Shown here in pieces: positions 1 to 6,156 of a DNA stretch of 26,722 nt (its first letter is position 1; every line of letters begins with the position of its first letter). A model generated the notes under the pieces. The model was not told the DNA's origin and made no database searches. It saw only the letters and a list, made by a program, of their open reading frames with translations. The stretch is taken from the NCBI RefSeq assembly GCF_019417665.1, contig NZ_DXUU01000037.1, positions 3,883 through 30,604 of the forward strand, in the 5' to 3' direction. This DNA is from Ruminococcus sp. GTDB lineage: Bacteria > Bacillota > Clostridia > Oscillospirales > Ruminococcaceae. Both the position numbers and the translations under genes were made by a program.

Positions 1-76
1 GAAGCATCATAGAGAAATTCACGAAGCATCATAGAGAAATTCACGAAGCATCATAGAGAAATTCACGAAGCATCAT
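1..76. repeat. Iteron array (22-bp direct repeats) of a theta-type origin
   Basis: Three perfect tandem 22-bp repeats (1-22, 23-44, 45-66), each starting GAAGCATCATAGAG, are followed by the first 10 bases of a fourth unit (67-76). They abut the promoter of the downstream initiator gene. Tandem repeats of about 22 bp upstream of a Rep_3 gene are the usual binding sites of the initiator, used for both origin opening and copy control. The array begins at base 1, so more copies may lie outside the window. Confidence 0.9.
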
Positions 77-84
77 ATTTTATA

Positions 85-113
85 TTGACAATATTATGAT
101 GGCACAGTAATAT
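85..113 (+). promoter_or_regulatory. Promoter of the replication initiator gene
   Basis: TTGACA (85-90), a 17-bp spacer and TAATAT (108-113). It starts 9 bp after the last iteron, so initiator bound to the iterons could repress its own gene. Autoregulation is inference from the spacing. Confidence 0.75.
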
Positions 114-144
114 ATAAATATCAATACAGAAAGGACTTGATAAA

Positions 145-1320
145 ATGCCAAAAAGGAAAAAGTTACCTGTAGTGCCTGATTATGTTGGGCTTGGTGAGGT
201 AGAAAAACTAATCGTACAGAAATCCAACCCTTTGCAATCGTTAGCAAAGACTGAACTTACTTTGCCAGAGCTAAAGATTCTTGATGTGTACTTATCGAGG
301 ATAGATAGTCACGATCCAGAGAAAAGAACTGTTGTAATTGAAAAAGGGGAACTTGAGCAAGTTCTAGGTGTTTCCAGAATCTTAAAACAGCAACTTAAAG
401 AGAGACTCCGCAATCTGTTTCAAGTTGTAGAGGTTGAAGATGATACAAAGCCAGATGGATTTAAACTAGTTTCGTTATTTGAAGAAGCTGAAGCTGTGCC
501 AGATAACGAAGGTTTATGGAGAATCACCCTGACATGCACAGTATCAGCAAGAGAATACATTTTTAACATTGAAAATATAGGTTATCTAAAGTATCGGTTA
601 AAAAATGTGATTGAGTTAAAATCACGTTATAGCTATGTACTGTATCTCTATCTGGAAAACAATAGTTTTCGAAAAACGTGGGAGATTGAGTTGGGCGAGC
701 TAAAAGAGCTAATGAAGTGTACAGCAAATACATATAAAGCCTTTTTTAGATTTAATGGTCTTATACTTAGCAAATGCCATCAAGAAATCAATGAAAAAAC
801 CGACTGCAAATTTGACTATGAGCCAGTGAAAAGAGGACGTGCCATAGTTGCAATACGCTTTACTATAAAGACATTAAAACAATTGGCAGTTGAAGATGTG
901 GCGAATCTTCCAGAAGCTCAAAACGTGCCAGATAATCGCCCACTATGGGAAAGTGCCTTGAAGGAATGGAAATTATCTCCAGAAAAGCTTGATGAGCTTG
1001 CTGCATTATTGGAAATTATACCAAAAAGTAAGTTACCAGAAGCTGATGATGTTGAGCACGCAAAGTACAAATACATTGCCTTAAAAGCCGCAGAAATCAA
1101 ACGCAGAAGCCAAGAAAAGAGAATAAGCAACCGTTTCGCATACCTCAAAAAAATGATTGATGCCGACATCCAGAAAATACAGAATGCCACCGATCCAAAA
1201 TCGAATACTTATGTTCCGACAGGTACGCAAGCTTTTAGGAACTATACCGAGCGTGATCCTGCTGCTAACGCAGAAAAGTATAGTAAGAAAATCTATGACC
1301 AGTACAAGCAGCAGCAATAA
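145..1320 (+). CDS. repB: Rep_3 family plasmid replication initiator protein (RepB-like)
   Basis: 391 residues. The N-terminal half (about residues 20-250) resembles the Rep_3 (initiator RepB) family of theta-replicating plasmids: an opening VQKSNPLQSL-type segment, then LPELKILDVYLSRID, then a winged-helix-like region with LKSRYSYVLYLYL (about residues 157-170) and an RFNGLILSKCHQEIN-type segment. These proteins bind iterons and load host replication factors at the origin. The start is supported by AGAAAGGA upstream of the ATG at 145. Iterons and a consensus promoter lie directly upstream, the canonical rep arrangement. The C-terminal 120 residues are charged and less conserved. Family assignment is by recognition of the sequence pattern. 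No partner parA is seen nearby. Confidence 0.88.
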   Translation: MPKRKKLPVVPDYVGLGEVEKLIVQKSNPLQSLAKTELTLPELKILDVYLSRIDSHDPEKRTVVIEKGELEQVLGVSRILKQQLKERLRNLFQVVEVEDDTKPDGFKLVSLFEEAEAVPDNEGLWRITLTCTVSAREYIFNIENIGYLKYRLKNVIELKSRYSYVLYLYLENNSFRKTWEIELGELKELMKCTANTYKAFFRFNGLILSKCHQEINEKTDCKFDYEPVKRGRAIVAIRFTIKTLKQLAVEDVANLPEAQNVPDNRPLWESALKEWKLSPEKLDELAALLEIIPKSKLPEADDVEHAKYKYIALKAAEIKRRSQEKRISNRFAYLKKMIDADIQKIQNATDPKSNTYVPTGTQAFRNYTERDPAANAEKYSKKIYDQYKQQQ

Positions 1321-1680
1321 AATTATCACGCAATATTCATTAACAAAAATCAATCAACTTATATGTTTCTTAATCAAGCAGTTCGTAAAATCACGCTTAT
1401 ACGAACCAAAGTGCACCATTTCCAGTGCGCTTGTGTAAAATCATTGCCAAAACATGGCAAAATTGTACAAACAACAACTTCAATTCATTTTTCGGCTGTA
1501 TCAAAATAATATTGAGACGTTATCTTTTTCCAAAGTCCCCTAACAAGCTAAAAAATCAAGATTCCCTAAACCCTCGCAGGTATCTTGATCAGAGAGGCAA
1601 CCCTCGCGTTTTCCCCTCGATGCTCCCCTTTACACCTATGCATCCGCAGCTATACAGTAAAGAGTGTAAAAACAGAGAGA
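1321..1680. other. Non-coding stretch after repB
   Basis: I see no convincing gene here. The one open frame of some length (1425-1685) has no ribosome binding site and atypical composition. The stretch holds a C-rich block (1570-1632) with several CCCTCG and CCCCT runs, part of which recurs at 3848-3876. Confidence 0.5.
1601..1631. repeat. C-rich repeat, copy 1 (second copy at 3848-3876)
   Basis: A segment reading CCCTCG, TTTTCCCCTCGAT, then CTCCCCTTT, is shared almost base for base with 3848-3876. The differences are a two-base insertion (CG) and one G/A change. The opposite strand has three to four G runs, so a G-rich structure is possible but unproven. Both copies follow repB or repB-like sequence, which suggests a replicon-associated element that was duplicated. 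Confidence 0.7.
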
Positions 1681-1683
1681 GAT

Positions 1684-1889
1684 GAGATCTTTTTGAATTA
1701 TCAAGCAATAATTGACCGTGTACAAAAAGAACAAGGGTAAACGCTCAATAGTGGGTATACCCACTATTGAGCGTTTACGAACAAGATGTTTCAATTGTAT
1801 TTTCAGATGATGAAAAATGGTTATCCACTATCACATTTGAGTATTGCTCACCGGATGAGCTTTACAATTATCTAACTGAACAGTTCTAG
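1684..1889 (+). pseudogene. Small gene of unknown family interrupted by a palindrome
   Basis: Reading from 1684 gives EIFLNYQAIIDRVQKEQ, then a stop created inside the palindrome at 1737. After the palindrome a frame reads DVSIVFSDDEKWLSTITFEY and on to DELYNYLTEQF before a TAG at 1887-1889. Removing the 42-bp palindrome, one extra G and one copy of the GAACAAG repeat (50 bp in all) joins the two halves in frame as KEQDVSIVF. There is no good ATG; a TTG at 1693 is the best start. The intact protein would be about 50-65 residues, acidic, and of no family I recognise. That this was once a gene is inference from the clean frame restoration. Confidence 0.55.
1737..1778. repeat. Perfect 42-bp palindrome, copy 1 of the GCTCAATAGTGG family
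   Basis: The left arm GTAAAC-GCTCAATAGTGG-GTA is the exact reverse complement of the right arm, with no spacer. It is bracketed by direct repeats GAACAAG at 1729-1735 and 1779-1785, which look like a target-site duplication. Copies 2 (1932-1975) and 3 (3599-3634) share the 12-base core but have different outer arms that are still complementary within each copy. Confidence 0.9.
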
Positions 1890-1931
1890 CGTAAAAATTA
1901 GGCATATAAATTATTATAGTTGATGTCCAAG

Positions 1932-1975
1932 AATACATGCTCAATAGTGGTTATAACCACTATTGAGCATGTATT
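1932..1975. repeat. Perfect 44-bp palindrome, copy 2 of the GCTCAATAGTGG family
   Basis: The arm AATACAT-GCTCAATAGTGG-TTA is followed at once by its exact reverse complement. The core equals that of copy 1, while the outer seven bases differ and stay paired. No flanking direct repeat is obvious. It lies in the intergenic region before the secreted-protein gene and has no run of T that would make it a clear terminator. Confidence 0.9.
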
Positions 1976-2071
1976 TCATGTATTACAAAAATTTGATAGC
2001 TACAGTCTTAACTATTTATAGTAACCTATAATTATCACTTACAAGTAATCTACTTTGTGTTAAGAAAACAA

Positions 2072-2101
2072 TTGACGGAATTGCGGTTTGTATGTTATAA
2101 A
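2072..2101 (+). promoter_or_regulatory. Promoter of the secreted-protein gene pair
   Basis: TTGACG (2072-2077), an 18-bp spacer and TATAAA (2096-2101). It is about 105 bp upstream of the first start codon, leaving a leader that contains a seven-codon frame (2155-2178) behind GAGGTGG. Confidence 0.6.
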
Positions 2102-2206
2102 TAAATCAGACAGTTTTGCGGAAATAAAATTATTTTAAGAAAGAGGTGGTTACAATGTTTTTTTATTTGATATTTTAGGTATTATTATTGTAAGGAGGTA
2201 TAACTT

Positions 2207-3238
2207 ATGCAGAATAAAAATATTATAGTAGGACTATTTTCAATGCTTGTTGTAGTAATATTCGGTATTGGCTATAGTTATGCAGATGATGTGTATAATT
2301 ATGAATCGGTGATATCTACAAGTGACTGGTCAAACATGAATCATGCAGAACGTGTTGAAAAACTATCTATTCCAAATGAATATATTCAAAATATGACTAC
2401 CACAGAATTATTGAATTCTGTATTAGCCTATCCGTATTTTAGTGATATGCTATTTTATGATAACATGCAAGAAGGTTTTTATGCTGTAAAGGAACATTTT
2501 AATGGATTGCAAGAATTATTAGCTAGAGCCGATAGAGGAGAAGTACTTTTAAGTGAATACAAAGTACTCACAGCTATGCATACTGCAAGAACATTAAATA
2601 ATGCAGATTATTTTAAATTATTATTTTTAGAAACAATATTAGCACAGCCAGAAATGGCATCTATATCTGCAGAACAACAAAATGAAATTTCTACATTGGT
2701 TGATCAAAATTATCAATTAGAACTTGAAGCTCCTAATTTTTTTAGCGAATCGGCATATTATGAAATATTAGCAAATCAACAGGGTATAGATTTACAAAGT
2801 TATAGCTCATATGTAACTACTCCACGAGGATCTAAAGTTTCGGTTACTATATCAAGTTCATCTGATTCTGATGCAGCCCTTGCATCTAATGCATATTTCG
2901 TAGATTATATTCATACATATTACCCAGGAGCATCAATTGTGGCAGCTGCATCGGATTGGTACAACTGTCATGGATTTGCATGGGCACAAAGTACATTTGT
3001 TTGGATGAATGATCCTTCAGCATATTGGAATGATGGAAGTTATTCTTTAAAAGCGCAAGGACAGCCAACAGCAGTAGGACAAAAGGTGACATATGGTGGA
3101 ACTACGCATAGTGGGATTGTAATTGGATTATCAGGAAATTGTATTCGTTCAAAATGGGGAAGAATGAATTTAGTAGATCATAGTGTTACGAACTGTCCAT
3201 ATTATTATGCTCCGGTTATAGTAAGTTATTATAATTAA
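2207..3238 (+). CDS. Secreted protein with a C-terminal papain/NlpC-P60-like domain
   Basis: 343 residues. Residues 1-26 are a signal peptide (short basic start, hydrophobic core, ending near SYADD). An acidic helical region (about 30-180) has a segment MTTTELLNSVLAYPYF followed by AVKEHFNGLQELLARADRG, a pattern I associate with secreted proteins of gut Firmicutes. The C-terminal domain (about 200-343) contains DWYNCHGFAWAQS (Cys near 253) and TTHSGIVIG (His near 302), followed by SKWG. This Cys...His order fits an NlpC/P60- or CHAP-like cysteine hydrolase, but the exact family is uncertain. The start is fixed by AAGGAGGT 8 bases upstream. A short gene follows 12 bp downstream. Substrate is unknown; a cell-wall or peptide role is inference. 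Confidence 0.65.
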   Translation: MQNKNIIVGLFSMLVVVIFGIGYSYADDVYNYESVISTSDWSNMNHAERVEKLSIPNEYIQNMTTTELLNSVLAYPYFSDMLFYDNMQEGFYAVKEHFNGLQELLARADRGEVLLSEYKVLTAMHTARTLNNADYFKLLFLETILAQPEMASISAEQQNEISTLVDQNYQLELEAPNFFSESAYYEILANQQGIDLQSYSSYVTTPRGSKVSVTISSSSDSDAALASNAYFVDYIHTYYPGASIVAAASDWYNCHGFAWAQSTFVWMNDPSAYWNDGSYSLKAQGQPTAVGQKVTYGGTTHSGIVIGLSGNCIRSKWGRMNLVDHSVTNCPYYYAPVIVSYYN

Positions 3239-3250
3239 AGGTGTTATTTT

Positions 3251-3592
3251 ATGATAATGGCATATTGGAAATTTATAATTTTTATGGCATTGTTTGCCAG
3301 CAACGCAAATGAATTGGCGAATTGGCAGCTAACTGTTCCCGCAAAAGAACACATATCTTCCTATCAAATTGTAAGCGATAATTGGAAGATACATTATTCA
3401 ATCAACGGTAATGAATATCAATATTATTTAAAACTCACACAAGATGATGAATCTCAAAAAAAGTTGGAAGAAAAAACATTTGTGATTCTCTCAAATACTA
3501 AGGATCTTACTTATCAAGCGGTTTTTGATTCTTTGATTTCTTCTCAGTATAAAAATAGCAATGAAGTTTTTTATTGGCTGGGATACGAGTAG
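3251..3592 (+). CDS. Short exported or membrane-anchored hypothetical protein
   Basis: 113 residues, starting 12 bp after the secreted hydrolase-like gene on the same strand with AAAGGTG before the ATG, so the two probably form one transcript. Residues 3-18 (MAYWKFIIFMALFASN) are hydrophobic and could be a short signal peptide. The remainder is a polar region rich in Tyr, Gln and Lys. I do not recognise a family. Given the pairing, it could be an immunity or accessory protein for the upstream product, but nothing in the sequence shows this. The gene ends 6 bp before palindrome copy 3. Confidence 0.6.
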   Translation: MIMAYWKFIIFMALFASNANELANWQLTVPAKEHISSYQIVSDNWKIHYSINGNEYQYYLKLTQDDESQKKLEEKTFVILSNTKDLTYQAVFDSLISSQYKNSNEVFYWLGYE

Positions 3593-3598
3593 CATAGT

Positions 3599-3638
3599 AA
3601 ATGCTCAATAGTGGACATCTACTGTTGAGCATTTTTTT
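3599..3638 (+). terminator. Rho-independent terminator formed by palindrome copy 3
   Basis: AAATGCTCAATAGTGGA (3599-3615), a 2-base loop centre, then TCTACTGTTGAGCATTT (3618-3634), followed by a run of T to 3638. Two positions are G-U instead of Watson-Crick pairs, so the hairpin is kept at RNA level on this strand. The core is the same as palindromes 1 and 2. Confidence 0.75.
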
Positions 3639-3729
3639 ACTTTCCAAAAACGCTAATTGCCCAGTTGAGTACTGCCCTCTAATAGCAGTTATTCTGTTGT
3701 AAAGGAGAACGACGATGATACTCTATCCA

Positions 3730-3800
3730 TGCGGAGTTTGAATACGCTTTGCATACACTGCAGAAATATACATCCCAACAAGCACACAAGCTTTTATGAA
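3730..3800 (+). pseudogene. Possible relic of a second repB 3' end
   Basis: A short stretch reads RFAYTAEIYIPTSTQAFMKLL once a stop is ignored. This resembles RFAYLKKM... and NTYVPTGTQAFRNY from the end of the intact repB, with the segment between them missing. At DNA level ACAAGCTTTTA and surrounding bases match the repB end. The C-rich repeat found downstream of repB recurs 48 bp after this relic, which supports the idea of a decayed second copy. The match is short and judged by eye. Confidence 0.35.
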
Positions 3801-3847
3801 ACTGTTATAAGTTAGAGAAACAAGTTTCCACAAATCATACAGTTAGA

Positions 3848-3876
3848 CCCTCGTTTTCCCCTCGATACTCCCCTTT
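3848..3876. repeat. C-rich repeat, copy 2
   Basis: CCCTCG, TTTTCCCCTCGAT, then CTCCCCTTT, matching 1601-1631. It sits downstream of the repB-like relic and before the mobilization genes. Confidence 0.7.
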
Positions 3877-3922
3877 CCATCTTGCTACCGAAACTTTCTA
3901 TGTATGCTTTCTTCGTTTTATA

Positions 3923-3945
3923 TGTATCACAATATTTTTGATACA
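3923..3945. promoter_or_regulatory. Operator-like inverted repeat, site 3 of a three-site family
   Basis: TGTATCA, 9 bp, TGATACA. The same 23-bp architecture and nearly the same AT-rich centre occur at 6052-6074 and 6112-6134 around the promoter of the coiled-coil HTH gene. This copy lies just beyond the 3' end of the mobilization operon. It could be a remote operator, a looping site or a partition-type site. Confidence 0.6.
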
Positions 3946-3958
3946 TTATTGTCTCCTA

Positions 3959-3990
3959 CTGAGATCAGCCTACATTCAAGCTGATCTCAG
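3959..3990 (-). terminator. Strong hairpin at the end of the mobilization operon
   Basis: An 11-bp perfect stem CTGAGATCAGC / GCTGATCTCAG with a 10-base loop. The stop codon of the minus-strand gene lies inside it. No T run follows on the minus strand, so it may protect the mRNA 3' end or terminate weakly. Confidence 0.5.
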
Positions 3991-4585
3991 AAAAAAAGTT
4001 ATCAAAATCTGCCCTTGTGATGTAGCCGATCAACCCTTGTGACTTAATCTCAACCCATTCTTCTCCAATAGCTTTAACCTGCACTGCCCTTCCATCCATC
4101 ACATATTTTGCCATCTGCTGATACTCTGCATCATATACTGGCACTCTATTGCTGCACAAATACCAGTCTGCTGTATTTACTTCCTCAACAGTCCTTTGCA
4201 ATGCTTCTTTTTCCTTCATGGTCTTACTATTGCATGTGCCACATACCAGTATCACACCGATCAGCACGATACAAAGGCAAGCTGCCTTGACACCGATCTG
4301 CCTTGACAAACACTTGTTGTCCTTCTCAAGCTGCTTGTTTCTTTCTCTGATGTCAGAAATCAAGCTGTTCGTCTTCTTCTCGTTCAAGCTTACGTTTTCT
4401 CGCAGCTGTTTTAACTCTTCCTGTGCTTCGTTCATCTTCAAACGATATTGTTCCGCTTGCTCCGTGGCTTCTAAGCATTGAGTATTGCTTTCGGATAGCT
4501 TCTGCTTGTAACTCTCTATCTTTGTCTGCATCTCTTCCAGCTGATTCATCATTTGTTCTTGCAGCTCCAAACTGTAGTCGTTCAT
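3965..4585 (-). CDS. Coiled-coil membrane protein with SH3-like C-terminus, mobilization operon
   Basis: 206 residues. Residues 5-95 form a Glu/Gln/Lys-rich coiled coil, residues about 100-118 (AACLCIVLIGVILVCGTC) a single membrane segment, and residues about 139-195 a bacterial SH3-like region ending VEIKSQGLIGYITRADF. The start is supported by AGGAGGAAG 9 bases before the ATG. The first 233 bp overlap the 3' end of the relaxase gene in another frame, with the ribosome binding site inside the relaxase. The overlap resembles the mobA/mobB nesting of other mobilizable plasmids. A role in anchoring the relaxosome at the membrane is inference; I do not know a named family. Confidence 0.7.
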   Translation of the reverse strand: MNDYSLELQEQMMNQLEEMQTKIESYKQKLSESNTQCLEATEQAEQYRLKMNEAQEELKQLRENVSLNEKKTNSLISDIRERNKQLEKDNKCLSRQIGVKAACLCIVLIGVILVCGTCNSKTMKEKEALQRTVEEVNTADWYLCSNRVPVYDAEYQQMAKYVMDGRAVQVKAIGEEWVEIKSQGLIGYITRADFDNFFSEISLNVG

Positions 4586-5465
4586 GTTCTTCTTCCTCCT
4601 CTTTCTTTCGCATCGTCGCTAGTCTTGTAAAGAGTGTCTGTTGCCTTGTTAACGTGTCCAGTTGGCTGTTGGCTTCCGCAATACTTCGATTGATTTCACA
4701 CCTCTCAGCTGCCTTTCCTTGCTTTTCCATTTGCCTTGCAACATATCCCTCATGCACGGTCGGGATTCGCTCTATTTCCTGTCGTTCAAGGCTTCTGTGG
4801 TCGATCTGATGCTCCTGTTCGAGATAATGGTTACACTGGTTTGCCCAGCGTTTTCGCCACTCCTCAACCTTTTCTGGTTTGTTCCAGTCGTTGGCTTCTA
4901 CCGTGACTCTTTCCCATATCTTGCGCCCTCTCGCACCTATTTTCTGCTTTCCTGTTGCAGGATCTATTTGCGGTATCTTCTGTCCATGTTCATCCAGGGC
5001 ATACGCTTTCTTCTCTTTCTTTCCCCACTGTCCATCGGATTCTATCGGTCTGGTCGTTCCAAGGATATGCGCATGATGGTTGCCTTCTTTCCAGTGGATA
5101 TTCGCATCCACACACATACCTTCAACCGTCAGGCTTTGCGCAAAGGCTCGAACAAGCTGCTTACTCTGCTCAAGAGTCAGCTCGTTAGGCAGTGCCACTT
5201 CCCATTCTCTCGCCAATCGTGCATTGCTTTGCTTCTCAATTTTCTCAACTGCATTCCACAATACTTCTCGATTATGATATTCCTCCGGTGCATTCTCGCA
5301 GAGAAATATTTCCGAATATGCAACCTCTGATTTATTCGTGTAGTTATGTATCAATCCCGTTTCTTGATCTTCCAACTTTTCACCTGCACGATAAGCCGAA
5401 GCTGCTACGACAGATCTGCCACCGCTTCGACTTATATTTTTAATTGAACAATGATATATTGCCAT
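4353..5465 (-). CDS. mobA: MobQ-type relaxase (MobA/MobL family)
   Basis: 370 residues from the ATG at 5465, chosen because AAAGGAG precedes it and family members start MAIYHCSIK. A further in-frame ATG at 5504 has no ribosome binding site. The family nicks plasmid DNA at oriT and carries the strand through a conjugation channel. Motif I SAYRAGEKL contains the predicted nucleophile Tyr25. The metal site GNHHAHILGTTR has His130-His133. The C-terminal third is highly charged and probably coiled coil. An oriT with a nic sequence of the MobQ type lies about 120 bp upstream, and the accessory gene is divergent on the other side. No coupling protein or type IV secretion genes are present, so transfer would need a helper element. 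Confidence 0.93.
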   Translation of the reverse strand: MAIYHCSIKNISRSGGRSVVAASAYRAGEKLEDQETGLIHNYTNKSEVAYSEIFLCENAPEEYHNREVLWNAVEKIEKQSNARLAREWEVALPNELTLEQSKQLVRAFAQSLTVEGMCVDANIHWKEGNHHAHILGTTRPIESDGQWGKKEKKAYALDEHGQKIPQIDPATGKQKIGARGRKIWERVTVEANDWNKPEKVEEWRKRWANQCNHYLEQEHQIDHRSLERQEIERIPTVHEGYVARQMEKQGKAAERCEINRSIAEANSQLDTLTRQQTLFTRLATMRKKEEEEEHERLQFGAARTNDESAGRDADKDRELQAEAIRKQYSMLRSHGASGTISFEDERSTGRVKTAARKRKLEREEDEQLDF

Positions 5466-5520
5466 ACTGTTATATTCTCCTTTCGCACATTTTGATGTTG
5501 TCATTTTGTTGAGGAGCGAA

Positions 5521-5610
5521 GCTTAAACCCTCGGAGAGCGCACTGTTAAGCAGATATACTTGCGTAGCAAGTGTGTCTGTAAGTGCGCCCTTAGTAAACT
5601 AAGGGATGCT
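5521..5610 (+). other. oriT: oriT of the MobQ type
   Basis: TAAGTGCG/CCCTTA at 5580-5593 matches the conserved nic region of RSF1010-like and Gram-positive (pIP501/pGO1-type) MobQ origins, with nicking expected between 5587 and 5588. Upstream is a long imperfect inverted repeat: GCGCACT at 5538-5544 pairs with AGTGCGC at 5582-5588 and ACTTGC/GCAAGT form the tip (5558-5572). Downstream CCCTTAGT-AA-ACTAAGGG (5588-5605) is a second hairpin. The site lies between the divergent relaxase and DUF3847-like genes. The nic match is recalled from the literature, not computed. Confidence 0.85.
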
Positions 5611-5697
5611 ATAAACTGAATATATCACGCTATGGATTTTCTTTCAAGCATATGTTATTATTAAATTAACTAACGTGAAAGAAAGGAAAAATAAAAT

Positions 5698-5973
5698 ATG
5701 GCTGAACAAAAATCATCTGAAGAGAGAATCGCTGAACTTGATAAGCGCATTGAACAAATCAAAGCGCAAAAGAAAGCGATCATTCAACGTGAAAAACAAG
5801 CTGAACGTAAAGCAAGAACCAAACGACTCATTGAAATTGGTGGTGCTGCTGAATCCGTTCTTGGACGACCGTTTCAAGAAGGCGATTTGCAAAAATTTAT
5901 CAACTTCTTAAAGCAACAGGAAATCCGCGGAAACTATTACTCAAAGGCGATGAACAGTTCTACAGACAAGTGA
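5698..5973 (+). CDS. Small coiled-coil relaxosome accessory protein (DUF3847-like)
   Basis: 91 residues. The N-terminal half is a basic coiled coil (ERIAELDKRIEQIKAQKKA, then REKQAERKARTKRLIEIGG), followed by AAESVLGRPFQEGDLQKFINF. This matches the pattern of DUF3847 proteins that accompany MobA/MobL relaxases in Firmicutes mobile elements. GAAAGGA precedes the ATG. The gene is divergent from the relaxase, with oriT between. A role in oriT binding or relaxase positioning, like MobC, is inferred from position. A longer frame starting at 5675 in another phase is a shadow. Confidence 0.75.
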   Translation: MAEQKSSEERIAELDKRIEQIKAQKKAIIQREKQAERKARTKRLIEIGGAAESVLGRPFQEGDLQKFINFLKQQEIRGNYYSKAMNSSTDK

Positions 5974-6051
5974 GAAAAATTTCCCCGTTGACCCGTCATA
6001 GTCATGTGTAATCGAGGTTAATCTCTTCAAAATCGTCGTGTGTCAGTAGTT

Positions 6052-6074
6052 TGTATCATAATTGTTTCGATACA
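6052..6074. promoter_or_regulatory. Operator-like inverted repeat, site 1
   Basis: TGTATCA, 9 bp, CGATACA. It ends 4 bp upstream of the -35 box of the coiled-coil HTH gene. Confidence 0.65.
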
Positions 6075-6078
6075 TCCA

Positions 6079-6107
6079 TTGACAAGTCACCAGATCCATG
6101 ATATAGT
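6079..6107 (+). promoter_or_regulatory. Promoter of the coiled-coil HTH gene
   Basis: TTGACA (6079-6084), a 17-bp spacer and TATAGT (6102-6107). It is bracketed by operator-like repeats 4 bp upstream and 4 bp downstream, an arrangement expected for tight autorepression. Confidence 0.75.
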
Positions 6108-6111
6108 TTTT

Positions 6112-6134
6112 TGTATTATAATTATTTTGATACA
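6112..6134. promoter_or_regulatory. Operator-like inverted repeat, site 2
   Basis: TGTATTA, 9 bp, TGATACA. It covers the expected transcription start of the gene at 6157. The centre TAATTATTT is close to the TAATTGTTT of site 1. Confidence 0.65.
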
Positions 6135-6156
6135 GTTCAAATGAGGAGGAAATAAA

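Noticed and set aside
1..76. Possible CRISPR array at the window start
   Set aside because: The repeats are directly tandem with no spacers and lie before a Rep_3 gene, so they are iterons.
1425..1685. 86-codon open frame after repB
   Set aside because: No ribosome binding site, composition dominated by Pro/Asn/Arg from the C-rich repeat block, and no recognisable domain.
2155..2178. Seven-codon frame MFFYLIF behind GAGGTGG, possible leader peptide
   Set aside because: Too short and without attenuator-like hairpins or codon bias; could be a chance match to a ribosome binding site.
4149..5330. Long plus-strand frames opposite the relaxase genes
   Set aside because: Antisense shadows of the minus-strand relaxase and coiled-coil genes, rich in Leu/Ser/Phe as expected from reversed Glu/Lys codons.
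5675..5911. Overlapping frame on the same strand as the DUF3847-like gene
   Set aside because: It is a +1-frame shadow with implausible Lys/Arg-rich sequence; the 5698 frame has the ribosome binding site and family pattern.
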